Origin: Actinomadura nitritigenes
GTDB lineage: Bacteria > Actinomycetota > Actinomycetes > Streptosporangiales > Streptosporangiaceae
Reading direction: 5' to 3'
Assembly (NCBI RefSeq): GCF_017573545.1
Contig: NZ_JAGEOK010000034.1
Location: forward strand, 1-64,000
DNA length: 64,000 nt
Positions 26,073 through 34,585 of this stretch are shown here, piece after piece. Both the position numbers and the translations under genes were made by a program. Numbering within the stretch: position 1 is the stretch's first letter; every line of letters begins with the position of its first letter. The notes under the pieces were generated by a model, which saw only the letters and a list, made by a program, of their open reading frames with translations, searched no databases and was not told where the DNA came from.

Positions 26073-27149
26073 ATGTTCGTTCTGAGTCGATCGCGTGCGA
26101 TCGCCGTCGCGGGCGCATCGCTCGCGCTGCTGGCCTCCCTGGCCGCGTGCAACGGCAACGACGCGGGAGCGGCCGGTGCCGGCGGCGGAGGGGGCGCGGG
26201 CGTGAACGCGCCGCCGCCGACCCCGCCGGCCGGGGTGGCGAAGTTCGAGGACGCCAAGCCCGGCAGCGGTGCGGGGCTGACCATCGGCTTCACCCAGCTG
26301 AACCTCTCCGTCGGCTTCCCGCAGGACGTGCAGCGCGGCGTGGAGGAGCAGGCGAAGAAGGCCGGCGCCAAGCTGATCACCTGCGATTCCAAGGCCGACG
26401 CGGCCGTCGCGCTGGACTGCGCCAAGCAGTTCAAGACCCAGAAGGCCCAGGGCCTGATCACCTTCCAGGCCGACGCCGGTGCCGCGCCGCGGATCTGCGC
26501 CGCGGGCCCGTCCGTGCCGGTGATGGCCGTGGACATCGAGCAGAAGCCGTGCCAGACGACCTTCGTGGGCGCCGCGAACGAGTACGCCGGCCAGCTCGTC
26601 GGCTACAACGTCGGCCTGTACTTCGCCAAGCAGAACCAGTGCAAGTACGACGCCTTCGTCTCGCTGGAGTCCAAGGCCGTGGGCCAGGTGAACGAGCTGC
26701 GGATGGGCGGCATCCGCAAGGGGTTCGAGAGCGTCTGCGGCAAGATCCACAACCTGCGGACGCTCGACACCGGGCCCGGTGGCCTCAGCGAGCCGGCGCA
26801 GCGGCAGATGACCGACACGCTGACCGCGCTGCCCGGCGCGAAGCACGTGATCGTCGTGGGCATCAACGAGGACGTCGTCATCGGCGCCCTGGCGGCGGCC
26901 CGCGCCCAGAACCGGCTTGACGATCTCTACCTGGGCGTGCAGAACCTCAACCCCAAGAACTGCGTCATCTACACCGCCCCGCACTGGCTGGGCAGCGTCG
27001 CCTACTTCCCGGAGAAGTACGGCCAGATCCTCGTGCCGAACCTGATCAAGGCGATGAAGGGGGAGAAGCTGCCGGCCGAGCTTCTGGTGCCGCACGAGTT
27101 CGTCACCAAGGACACCGTCAAGCGGTACTACCCGTCGTACGCCTGCTAG
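26073..27149 (+). CDS. ABC importer solute-binding lipoprotein (sugar type)
   Basis: A 358-residue lipoprotein: signal peptide with lipobox LLASLAAC (cysteine at about 25), a Gly/Pro-rich linker, then a Peripla_BP_4 (ribose-binding-like) domain (LTIGFTQLNLSVGFPQDVQR, GLITFQADAGAAPRICAAGP, HVIVVGINEDVVIGALAAAR). It is anchored outside the membrane and delivers ligand to the permease encoded downstream. The ligand need not be a sugar; the linked hydrolase suggests an ester or amide. GGAGGG precedes the ATG. First gene of a four-gene operon. Confidence 0.88.
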   Translation: MFVLSRSRAIAVAGASLALLASLAACNGNDAGAAGAGGGGGAGVNAPPPTPPAGVAKFEDAKPGSGAGLTIGFTQLNLSVGFPQDVQRGVEEQAKKAGAKLITCDSKADAAVALDCAKQFKTQKAQGLITFQADAGAAPRICAAGPSVPVMAVDIEQKPCQTTFVGAANEYAGQLVGYNVGLYFAKQNQCKYDAFVSLESKAVGQVNELRMGGIRKGFESVCGKIHNLRTLDTGPGGLSEPAQRQMTDTLTALPGAKHVIVVGINEDVVIGALAAARAQNRLDDLYLGVQNLNPKNCVIYTAPHWLGSVAYFPEKYGQILVPNLIKAMKGEKLPAELLVPHEFVTKDTVKRYYPSYAC

Positions 27150-27159
27150 GGGTCCCTCG

Positions 27160-28665
27160 ATGTCCTTCCTGAGCACCCACGGCATCACCAAGTCCTTCGG
27201 CCCGGTCGAGGTCCTGCACGGCATCGACTTCACCGCGGAGGCCGGCTCGGTGGTGGCGCTGCTGGGCGAGAACGGTGCCGGCAAGAGCACGTTCGTCAAG
27301 ATCCTCGCCGGTGACCACGGCGCGGACGGCGGCGAGGTCCTCATCGACGGCGAGCACCGCCGCTTCGGATCGGTGGCCGAGGCCCGGTCCGCCGGCATCC
27401 GCCTGATCTCGCAGGAGATCGCCGACGCGGGGACGCTCACCGTGGCCGAGAACGTGGTGCTGGGCGCGTGGCCGCGGCGAATGGGCGTGGTGAGCCGGAG
27501 GGAGACGCGCCGGCGCGCGGCCGGGCTGCTGGACCGGCTGCGCGCCGACGTCCCGCTGAACCGGCCGGTCAGCGAGTTGCGGCTGGGCGAGCGGCAGATC
27601 GTCGAGATCGCCCGGGCGCTGGCCGGGGAGAGCCGGTGCCTGCTGTTCGACGAACCCACCGCGGCGCTGTCGGACGTGGAGGCCGGACGGCTGTTCGAAC
27701 TGATCGCCGATCTGCGCGACTCCGGCGTGGCGATCGTGTACATCACGCACCGGCTCGACGAGGTCTTCCGGATCGCCGACCGCGCCTGCGTGCTGCGCGA
27801 CGGCCGCATCTCGCTCGACCGGCCGGTGGCCGAGGTGACCACCGCCGACCTGGTGCAGGCCATGGTGGGCCGGACGGTCGTCGCCCGCCGGTTCGCCGGG
27901 TCGCAGGACGGGCCGTCCACGCGCGAGTCCCCGGTTCTGACCCTGCGTGACGCGTCCGGGGACGACTTCACCGACGTGTCGCTGTCCATCGCCCCCGGCG
28001 AGGTGATCGGACTGTACGGCAAGGTCGGCTCGGGCGTGTCCGAGGTGGCCGAGACGCTGTTCGGGATGCGCCGGATGGCGCGGGGCGAACTCCGCCTCGA
28101 CGGCGAGGCTCTCCGGCTGCGCACCCCGGCGGACGGGATCCGGGCCGGCGTGGGCTTCCTTCCCTCGGACCGGCAGGGCCAGGCGGTGCTGCCGTCCCGG
28201 TCGGTGGCGGAGAACCTCGCCGCGCCGAGCTGGCGGCGCCTGGCCGGGCGCGGCGGCCTGATGACCCGCGGGCGGGAGGCGCGGGCTTACCGGCGCTGGC
28301 ACGAGGCCTTGTCCATCCGCTCGCGCAACACCCCCGACCAGAGCATCGGCACCCTGTCCGGCGGCAACCAGCAGAAGGTGCTGCTGGCCCGCTGGCTGGA
28401 GTGCGGCTCCCGCGTCCTGGTGCTGTCCGAGCCGACACGGGGCGTCGACGTCGGCGCCCGGCAGGAGATCTATCAGGCGATCCGCCGCCTCGCCGCGGAC
28501 GGCACCGCCGTTCTCGTCGCGTCCTCCGACTACGAGGACATCATCGCGGTCGCCGATCAGGCGGCGGTCATGGTCCGTGGGCGGATCGTCGCCGTTCTCG
28601 GCGGCACCGAGATCACCACCGACCGACTCACCGAATCCGCAGGAGGAGCTCTCCGTGTCCGATAG
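27160..28665 (+). CDS. ABC importer ATPase, duplicated (RbsA/XylG-like)
   Basis: A 501-residue tandem ATPase. Domain 1 has Walker A GENGAGKS, a signature LRLGERQIVEIARAL and Walker B CLLFDEPTAA. Domain 2 has a degenerate Walker A (GKVGSGVSE), signature LSGGNQQKV and LSEPTRGVDVGARQEIYQ. One complete and one degenerate site is normal for RbsA-type proteins. It starts 11 bases after the binding-protein gene and overlaps the permease gene by 11 bases. Confidence 0.92.
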   Translation: MSFLSTHGITKSFGPVEVLHGIDFTAEAGSVVALLGENGAGKSTFVKILAGDHGADGGEVLIDGEHRRFGSVAEARSAGIRLISQEIADAGTLTVAENVVLGAWPRRMGVVSRRETRRRAAGLLDRLRADVPLNRPVSELRLGERQIVEIARALAGESRCLLFDEPTAALSDVEAGRLFELIADLRDSGVAIVYITHRLDEVFRIADRACVLRDGRISLDRPVAEVTTADLVQAMVGRTVVARRFAGSQDGPSTRESPVLTLRDASGDDFTDVSLSIAPGEVIGLYGKVGSGVSEVAETLFGMRRMARGELRLDGEALRLRTPADGIRAGVGFLPSDRQGQAVLPSRSVAENLAAPSWRRLAGRGGLMTRGREARAYRRWHEALSIRSRNTPDQSIGTLSGGNQQKVLLARWLECGSRVLVLSEPTRGVDVGARQEIYQAIRRLAADGTAVLVASSDYEDIIAVADQAAVMVRGRIVAVLGGTEITTDRLTESAGGALRVR

Positions 28666-29671
28666 CACCGTCGAGCCGGGATCCGCGGCCGTGGCCGCGG
28701 ACAGGAACCCGGCGCCGGAGGGCAGGGCCGACCGATCCGCGCTCGCCCGGATCCCCAACAGCGCCGCGCTGGTGGTCTTCCTGATCCTGGAGATCGCATT
28801 CTTCAGTGCGAACTCCCCGTACTTTCTCAACTGGGACAACGCGACCAACATCCTGACCGCCATCTCCATCACCGGTGTGCTCGCGGCCGGCGCCACGCTG
28901 CTGCTGGTCTCCGGGCAGTTCGACCTGTCGGTGGGCAGCGGCGTGGGCTTCGTCGGCCTCCTGCTGGTCAAGCTCCAGCCCGAACTCGGCACGGCCCAGG
29001 CGGTGCTGGTGGCGGTCGCCGGCGGCGTCGCCATCGGGCTGCTCAACGGCTTCCTGGTCAACGTGCTCGGCATCAACGCGCTGATCACGACGCTCGGAAG
29101 CCTCGCCATCTTCCGTGGCCTGACGCTGGCGATCGGCAAGGGCCAGAACATCGCGGCCGGCGATTTCGGCTGGGCGCTGGCCCGGCCCTTCCTCGACATC
29201 CCGGCGCCGGCGCTCGTCTTCCTCGCCGTGGCCGCCGTCTTCGCGCTGTTCATGGGCTTCACCGTCTACGGGCGGGAGATGTACGCCATCGGCGCCAACT
29301 CCAACGCCGCGAGGCTGGTCGGCATCCGGGTCAAGCGCAACCTGTTCCTGGCGTTCGTCATCTCCGGGCTGTGCATGGCCCTGGCCGGGCTGCTCAACAC
29401 CTCCCTCATCGGTTCCTCGTCCGGCACCACCGGCACAGGCCTGGAACTCGCGGCGGTCACCGCGGTGATCCTGGGCGGCACCAGCCTCCAGGGCGGCACC
29501 GGCGGCGTGCTCGGCACCATCGTCGGCCTGCTCATCGTGGGCGTGCTCAGCAACGGGCTCACGCTGATGAACGTCGACTCGTCCTGGCAGCAGGTCGCCA
29601 CGGGCTCGTTGCTGATCCTGGCGGTCGCGTTCGACCGGTTCCGCGCCAAGCTGCTGAGCGCTCGCCGATGA
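28655..29671 (+). CDS. ABC importer permease (RbsC-like)
   Basis: A 338-residue permease with about 8-10 membrane segments. The family hallmarks are LLVSGQFDLSVGSGVGFVGL, GLLNGFLVNVLGINALITTL, SLAIFRGLTLAIGKGQNIAA and AVTAVILGGTSLQGGTGGVL. The GTG start at 28655 follows AGGAGGAG and lies inside the end of the ATPase gene. Its stop overlaps the next start as ATGA. It forms the importer with the two preceding proteins. Confidence 0.92.
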   Translation: MSDSTVEPGSAAVAADRNPAPEGRADRSALARIPNSAALVVFLILEIAFFSANSPYFLNWDNATNILTAISITGVLAAGATLLLVSGQFDLSVGSGVGFVGLLLVKLQPELGTAQAVLVAVAGGVAIGLLNGFLVNVLGINALITTLGSLAIFRGLTLAIGKGQNIAAGDFGWALARPFLDIPAPALVFLAVAAVFALFMGFTVYGREMYAIGANSNAARLVGIRVKRNLFLAFVISGLCMALAGLLNTSLIGSSSGTTGTGLELAAVTAVILGGTSLQGGTGGVLGTIVGLLIVGVLSNGLTLMNVDSSWQQVATGSLLILAVAFDRFRAKLLSARR

Positions 29672-31380
29672 ACGAGCGTGCCTACACCCTGCGCCGCGAC
29701 GTCGATGTGCCGATGCGCGACGGCGTGAACCTGTGCACCGACATCTGGCTGCCCGAGGGCGACGGCCCGTTTCCGGTGCTGCTGCAGCGGATGCCGTACG
29801 ACAAGTCGTCGTCGTTCATGGCTCAGCACATCATCGGGCTGGAGATCGTGCGCGCGCTCGACGCCGGTTTCGCGGTCGTCGTACAGGACACCCGTGGCCG
29901 ATACGCCTCGGAGGGCGTCTTCATCCCGTTCGCATACGAAGCGGATGACGGCCGCGACACCATCGCCTGGCTCCTGGAGCAGGATTTCTGCGACGGAGGC
30001 GTGTTCATGTACGGCGCCTCCTACATCGGCGCCACGCAGTTGCTGGCCGCGTCGGTCGCGCCCAAGGGCCTGCGCGCCATCGCCCCCCAGCTGACCGCCT
30101 CCGACTACTACGAGAGCTGGACCTATCGCGGGGGCGCGCTGCAACTGGGGTTCGTACTCCTGTGGATCATCGAGTCGCTCGCGCCGCCGGACCTGGACCG
30201 GCGCGGGTCCGCCGAGGCGTCCCGGGAGCTTCTGGCCGAACTCGGCAAGGACCCCTGGAGCATGATGGACCGGCTTCCCCTGCGGCGTCCCGACCTCCAG
30301 GCGCTCGCCCCCTACGTGCGGGACTGGCTCGACCACCCGGCCCGCGACGAGTTCTGGGACGCCATCGATCCGTCCCGCGCCTACGGGCGAATGGACGTCG
30401 CCGCACTCCACATCGGCGGCTGGAACGACATCTTCCTCGAGGGGACGCTGCGGAACTTCGAGCGGCTCGGCGCGGAGGCCGCGACCGACGACGCACGGCG
30501 CCGGCAGTACCTGGTCGTCGGCCCGTGGTCACACGGCAACGTCAGCGCCTGGCAGGGCGACGGCTGGCACGGATACGGCGCCGAGGCCGACCTGACCGCG
30601 ATGCACCTGGAGTTCTTCTCGGCCCTCGCCGAGGGCCGGGAGCCGAACCTGCCGAAGGCGCGCATCTTCTTCACCGGCCCCGACACCTGGCATGATCTGC
30701 CGTCCTGGCCACCGCCCGCCACCACCCCGACGTCCTGGACCCTGGACGCCGGCGGCCGCCTGACACGAGACGGCACCGGTGATCCGGCGACGCTGACCTA
30801 CCGGTCCGATCCGGCGAACCCGGTCCCGACCGCCGGTGGGGCGACGTTCCTGCCGGGCCTGCTCGTCGCCCGCAACTCCGGGCCCAGGGACCAGTCCGAG
30901 ATCGAAGCGCGCCAGGACGTGCTGGTGCTCACCTCTGCGCCGCTGGAGTCCGATCTCACCATCGCCGGCGAGGTGCGCCTGCACCTGGAGGCGGCGTCGT
31001 CCGCCGAGGACTGCGACTGGACGGCGCGCCTCACCGAGGTCGACGCGGACGGCCGGTCGACCGGGCTCGTCGACGGCATCGTCCGAGCACGGTACCGGCA
31101 CGGCGGCGACCCCGCCCCGCTCCAACCGGGCCGCCGGGAGTCGTACATGCTGCCGCTGGGCTCACTCGCCCACGTCGTCCCCGCCGGGCACCGCCTCCGC
31201 TTGCAGATCGCCTCGTCCAACCATCCCCGGTTCGACCGGAACCCGCAGACGATGGTGGAGCCCGTGGACGCCACGCCCGACGATTTCGTGGTCGCCGAAC
31301 AGACCGTCTTCGTGGGCGACGGCGGCACCCGGCTCCTCATCCCGGTCGCGCCGAACCTCACGACAGGCCGGCGTCTGTGA
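29668..31380 (+). CDS. CocE/NonD-family hydrolase (X-Pro dipeptidyl-peptidase-like)
   Basis: A 570-residue cytoplasmic serine hydrolase. The alpha/beta hydrolase part (PMRDGVNLCTDIWLPEG, VVVQDTRGRYASEGVF) has the nucleophile elbow GASYIG at about residue 115 and a DPSRAYGRMDVAALHIGGWN segment. The C-terminal jelly-roll domain (LTSAPLESDLTIAGEVRLHL) is the PepX_C type. Family members cut esters (cocaine), amides or beta-lactam precursors. Its ATG overlaps the permease stop, so import and hydrolysis of the same compound are likely coupled. Confidence 0.9.
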   Translation: MNERAYTLRRDVDVPMRDGVNLCTDIWLPEGDGPFPVLLQRMPYDKSSSFMAQHIIGLEIVRALDAGFAVVVQDTRGRYASEGVFIPFAYEADDGRDTIAWLLEQDFCDGGVFMYGASYIGATQLLAASVAPKGLRAIAPQLTASDYYESWTYRGGALQLGFVLLWIIESLAPPDLDRRGSAEASRELLAELGKDPWSMMDRLPLRRPDLQALAPYVRDWLDHPARDEFWDAIDPSRAYGRMDVAALHIGGWNDIFLEGTLRNFERLGAEAATDDARRRQYLVVGPWSHGNVSAWQGDGWHGYGAEADLTAMHLEFFSALAEGREPNLPKARIFFTGPDTWHDLPSWPPPATTPTSWTLDAGGRLTRDGTGDPATLTYRSDPANPVPTAGGATFLPGLLVARNSGPRDQSEIEARQDVLVLTSAPLESDLTIAGEVRLHLEAASSAEDCDWTARLTEVDADGRSTGLVDGIVRARYRHGGDPAPLQPGRRESYMLPLGSLAHVVPAGHRLRLQIASSNHPRFDRNPQTMVEPVDATPDDFVVAEQTVFVGDGGTRLLIPVAPNLTTGRRL

Positions 31381-31382
31381 AT

Positions 31383-31402
31383 CAGGTCCTCACAAGGACC
31401 TG
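31383..31402 (+). terminator. Short hairpin after the importer operon
   Basis: CAGGTCCT-CACA-AGGACCTG, a perfect 8-bp stem, begins 3 bases after the CocE stop. No T-run follows. The next ~500 bases hold no gene that I can support. Confidence 0.55.
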
Positions 31403-31919
31403 CCGCCGCGCCTCGCCCGTGCGACGGCGTCCCGCGGCAGCCGGGGGCGGCCTCGTCATCGAGGTCGCCCTGACGCCGTCGTCCACTACCGCATGGACCA
31501 CTGAACACAGTTCTGCCGGCCCTCCGGATCGGCCCGTCCCGTTCGATCAGTCCCGCTGGGCGCGGTCGGGACAGAGCGTCCTGATCCACTCCTGGCCGGT
31601 CTCGCCGTCCGGCTCCCCGTAGACCTCGCACGTGCGACGGGATCCGTCATCTTGCTTGTGAGATTCGCGATAACAGGCCAGAGCCATCGCTGTACGGCAT
31701 CCGATTGCAGTATCTCGGAACGGGCTGCGGTCCTAAAGGAAAGGACGAGATCACTCCAGGTACCCATATCGAAGCTCTTTCTTCCCACGTCCTTGGTTCG
31801 TGTCGATGGAGTGGACTGCCGGAAAAGGCCGCCTCTCACCTGGATGAACACGGAGGCCGGCGGGCGGCCCCCAGCGGCTCGACACCCTGCGGCTCAAAAG
31901 TCCGAAACCGTCGTATCAG

Positions 31920-32116
31920 AGCGGCCCGCTCGGTGTCGGCCTGTTTCGATCCGTCCGCATCTAGCCCGATTCTCATGCCGCACTGTGTCGCCGCGTGCCG
32001 ATCCGGTTCGGAACCGCCGAGCAGACAACGAGCCGACATGGACCGTCGGCGATCTTGTGGCTGGCTCGTCGGCGGCCCTGCCTGACCGGCATGGATAGAG
32101 TTTTCGGCAAGCGCAG
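31920..32116 (+). repeat. ~197-bp non-coding direct repeat, copy 2
   Basis: Collinear with 21783-21978 in the same orientation. The bases before it (CTCAAAAGTCC near 31892) weakly echo the tRNA-Lys anticodon-loop region found before copy 1. It lies in the 768-base gap between the CocE hydrolase and the MarR gene, where nothing else was recognised apart from the hairpin at 31383. Confidence 0.75.
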
Positions 32117-32148
32117 CCCTGCAGGACGGTCGTTTGCCCCTTCTCGCA

Positions 32149-32646
32149 TCAGTCGAGTCGGCTCTCGTCGATCGAGGTCAGGCGTTCGGCGGCATCGGGG
32201 TCTGCTTCGCCGATGCGGTGCAGCAGGCGGTGTAGGAGGGTGTGCATGGTCTCGAAGTCCTCGGGGCTGGTCAGCTCGGCCCATCGCTGCTCGATCCGGT
32301 CTCCCGCGCCGGCCGCCAGGGGCTGTACCGCTCTTCCCCGTTCGGTGAGCACGATCAGCCGGGACCTGCCGTCGCGGGGATTGGGGCGGCGTTCCAGATA
32401 GCCGGCCCGCTCGAGTTGGTCGACCGACTGAGCCATGGTCTGCTTGCGCACGCCGGCGCGGACGGCCAGGTCGCGCACTGCGATTCCCTCCGGCGGGACG
32501 AACGGGAACACCTTGGCGTCCCCGGACCGGATGTCACCGAAGCCGGCCTCGGCAAGGGCCGCCTCGACACCGACGGCGTACTCGCGGTGCAGCAGGCGCA
32601 GCAGGAGCGAGAACCGCAGCCGCTTCCCCGAGGGATCTCCGCCCAT
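32149..32646 (-). CDS. MarR-family transcriptional regulator
   Basis: A 165-residue regulator. The winged helix is VRDLAVRAGVRKQTMAQSVD, QLERAGYLERRPNPRDGRSR with the wing DGRSRLIVLTERGR. The ATG at 32646 has AGGAG 9 bases upstream; an ATG at 32673 with a similar AGGAA is possible because the operator region is duplicated. It is divergent from a haloalkane dehalogenase operon with two dyads between, the usual layout for a MarR repressor and its target enzymes. Confidence 0.88.
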   Translation of the reverse strand: MGGDPSGKRLRFSLLLRLLHREYAVGVEAALAEAGFGDIRSGDAKVFPFVPPEGIAVRDLAVRAGVRKQTMAQSVDQLERAGYLERRPNPRDGRSRLIVLTERGRAVQPLAAGAGDRIEQRWAELTSPEDFETMHTLLHRLLHRIGEADPDAAERLTSIDESRLD

Positions 32647-32649
32647 ATT

Positions 32650-32691
32650 GACAGGCTCCTGTCTAAGTTCCATATTGGTCAGGTTCCTGTC
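32650..32691. promoter_or_regulatory. Duplicated MarR operator
   Basis: GACAGG-CT-CCTGTC at 32650-32663 is a perfect dyad. GTCAGG-TT-CCTGTC at 32678-32691 is a second, imperfect copy. Each is preceded by CATATTG, so a unit of about 27 bases is tandemly duplicated. On the minus strand each unit carries a Shine-Dalgarno-like AGGAG or AGGAA followed by an ATG, so the binding site overlaps the regulator's own ribosome binding site. Confidence 0.7.
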
Positions 32692-32720
32692 TAGTATGCC
32701 GTCGACCATCGGAGCCCGCC

Positions 32721-33599
32721 ATGCCCACCGCACATGTCCTGAACTCGACGATCTTCTATCGGGAGGCCGGCAGGGGGCCGATCCCGGCGGTCTTCCTGCA
32801 CGGCAACCCCACGTCGTCCTACCTGTGGCGGCACATCCTGCCCGTCGCCGCGGCGTCCGGCCGGTGCCTGGCGCCCGACCTGATCGGCATGGGCGAGTCC
32901 GGCAAGCCCGACATCGCCTACGGCTTCGACGACCACTCCCGGTACCTCGACGCCTGGTTCGACGCCCTCGAACTCGACCGGGTCGTGCTGGTCGGCCATG
33001 ACTGGGGCGGCGCGCTCGCCTTCGACTGGGCCGCCCGCCACCCCGGACGGGTGCGCGGCATCGCGTTCACCGAGACGATCGTCAAGCCGATGTCCTGGGA
33101 CGAGTTCCCGGCCGGAGCCCGCCCGATGTTCGAGAGGATGCGGACGCCCGGCGAGGGCGAAGCCATGATCCTGGACCAGAACGCGTTCATCGAGCAGGCG
33201 CTGCCGCGGACCGTCGCCCGCGGCCTGAGCGAGGAGGACCTCGCGGTCTACGGCCGGCCCTACCCGACCAGGGAGAGCCGGCTGCCGCTGCTGCAGTGGC
33301 CGCGCGCGATGCCGCTGGACGGGGAGCCCGCCGACGTCGTCGCCAGGATCGACGCCTACGGCAAGTGGCTGGCGGACAGCCCGGACGTCCCCAAGCTCCT
33401 GCTCGCCTTCGAACCCGGACCGGGCGCGATGCTGAGCGCGGAACTCGTCGACTGGTGCGCCGAGAACATCTCCGGTCTCGAGATCGCCGAGCACGGGCCG
33501 GCCGGCCATCACACCCCCGAGGACCAGCCCGAGGCCATCGCCGCGTCCCTGGTCGCCTGGCTCGGCGGGCACGACCTGCTCTCCGGTGGGGAGGGCTGA
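32721..33599 (+). CDS. dhaA: Haloalkane dehalogenase
   Basis: A 292-residue alpha/beta hydrolase that should cleave carbon-halogen bonds to give alcohol and halide. The catalytic aspartate replaces serine in VGHDWGG (D94), the halide-binding pair is N29 (HGNPTS) and W95, the acid is E118 in FTETIVKPMSWDEF as in the DhaA/HLD-II subfamily, and the histidine is about residue 264 (GPAGHHTPED). The cap segment FIEQALPRTVARGLSEEDLA also matches DhaA. It leads an operon and is divergent from a MarR gene. Confidence 0.85.
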   Translation: MPTAHVLNSTIFYREAGRGPIPAVFLHGNPTSSYLWRHILPVAAASGRCLAPDLIGMGESGKPDIAYGFDDHSRYLDAWFDALELDRVVLVGHDWGGALAFDWAARHPGRVRGIAFTETIVKPMSWDEFPAGARPMFERMRTPGEGEAMILDQNAFIEQALPRTVARGLSEEDLAVYGRPYPTRESRLPLLQWPRAMPLDGEPADVVARIDAYGKWLADSPDVPKLLLAFEPGPGAMLSAELVDWCAENISGLEIAEHGPAGHHTPEDQPEAIAASLVAWLGGHDLLSGGEG

Positions 33600-33604
33600 G
33601 CGCG

Positions 33605-34585
33605 ATGCGGGCGATACGGCAACACGCGTTCGGCGGCCCGGGGGAACTCCGGCTGGAGGAGGTGCCCGACCCGCACCCGGCCGATGGCCAGGTCCGGATC
33701 CGGGTCGAGTCGGCCGGCGTCCACCTGCTGGACACCGTCATCCGCCAGGGAGGCGGTGGGCCGCGCGTGGCGACCCGCCTGCCCATGACACCCGGCCGGG
33801 AGGTCGCCGGGATCGTGGACGAGGCCGGGCCCGGCGCCGACGCGGCCCTGATCGGCCGGCACGTCGTCGCCGACCTCGGCCTGGCCAGCGGCGGATACGC
33901 CGAACTGGCACTGGCGCCCGCGGCGGCCGTCCACTCCCTCCCCGACGGCGCCGACGCCGACTCCGCCGTGGCCATGGTCGGGACCGGGCGGACGACCATG
34001 GCGATCCTCGAACTCGCGACGCCCACCGCAGGCGACGTCGTCCTCATCACCGCCGCCGCCGGCGGGATCGGGACCCTGCTGGTCCAGGCGTGCCGCGCGG
34101 CCGGCGCCACGGTCGTGGGCACGGCGGGCGGTGCCGACAAGACGGCCCTGGTCCGTCGGCTCGGCGCCGACCACACCGTGGACCACACCCGCCCCGACTG
34201 GCCCGACGAGGTGCGCGACGCGCTGGCGGGACGGCCGGTGACGCTCGCCCTCGACGGGGTCGGCGGGCCCATCGGCCGGAACGCGCTGGAACTGCTCGGC
34301 GTGGCCGGACGGCTCGTGATGTTCGGATCGTCCTCCGGCTCCCTGACCGAACTATCGGCCGGCGACCTGTTCGGCCGCGGCATCAGCGCCGCATCCGCCG
34401 TGGGCGCACGCATCCTGCAACGCCCCGGCGGCACCCGGACGCTGGAACGCCACGCACTGGACGCCCTCCACGCAAAGCGCCTCGTCCCCGTGATCGGCGA
34501 GCGGTTCGCCCTCGCGGACGCGGCCGCCGCCCACACCGCCCTGGAGTCCCGCGCTACTACCGGAAAGGTGGTCCTGCACCCATGA
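33605..34585 (+). CDS. NADPH:quinone oxidoreductase-like (zeta-crystallin) MDR protein
   Basis: A 326-residue zinc-free MDR oxidoreductase: LRLEEVPDPHPADGQVRIRV at the start, a PMTPGREVAGIVDEAGP block, and the nucleotide motif TAAAGGIGTLLVQACRAAGA at about 150-170. It would use NADPH to reduce quinones or enones. It starts 5 bases after the dehalogenase and overlaps the next gene as ATGA, so the three proteins are co-expressed. Confidence 0.88.
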   Translation: MRAIRQHAFGGPGELRLEEVPDPHPADGQVRIRVESAGVHLLDTVIRQGGGGPRVATRLPMTPGREVAGIVDEAGPGADAALIGRHVVADLGLASGGYAELALAPAAAVHSLPDGADADSAVAMVGTGRTTMAILELATPTAGDVVLITAAAGGIGTLLVQACRAAGATVVGTAGGADKTALVRRLGADHTVDHTRPDWPDEVRDALAGRPVTLALDGVGGPIGRNALELLGVAGRLVMFGSSSGSLTELSAGDLFGRGISAASAVGARILQRPGGTRTLERHALDALHAKRLVPVIGERFALADAAAAHTALESRATTGKVVLHP

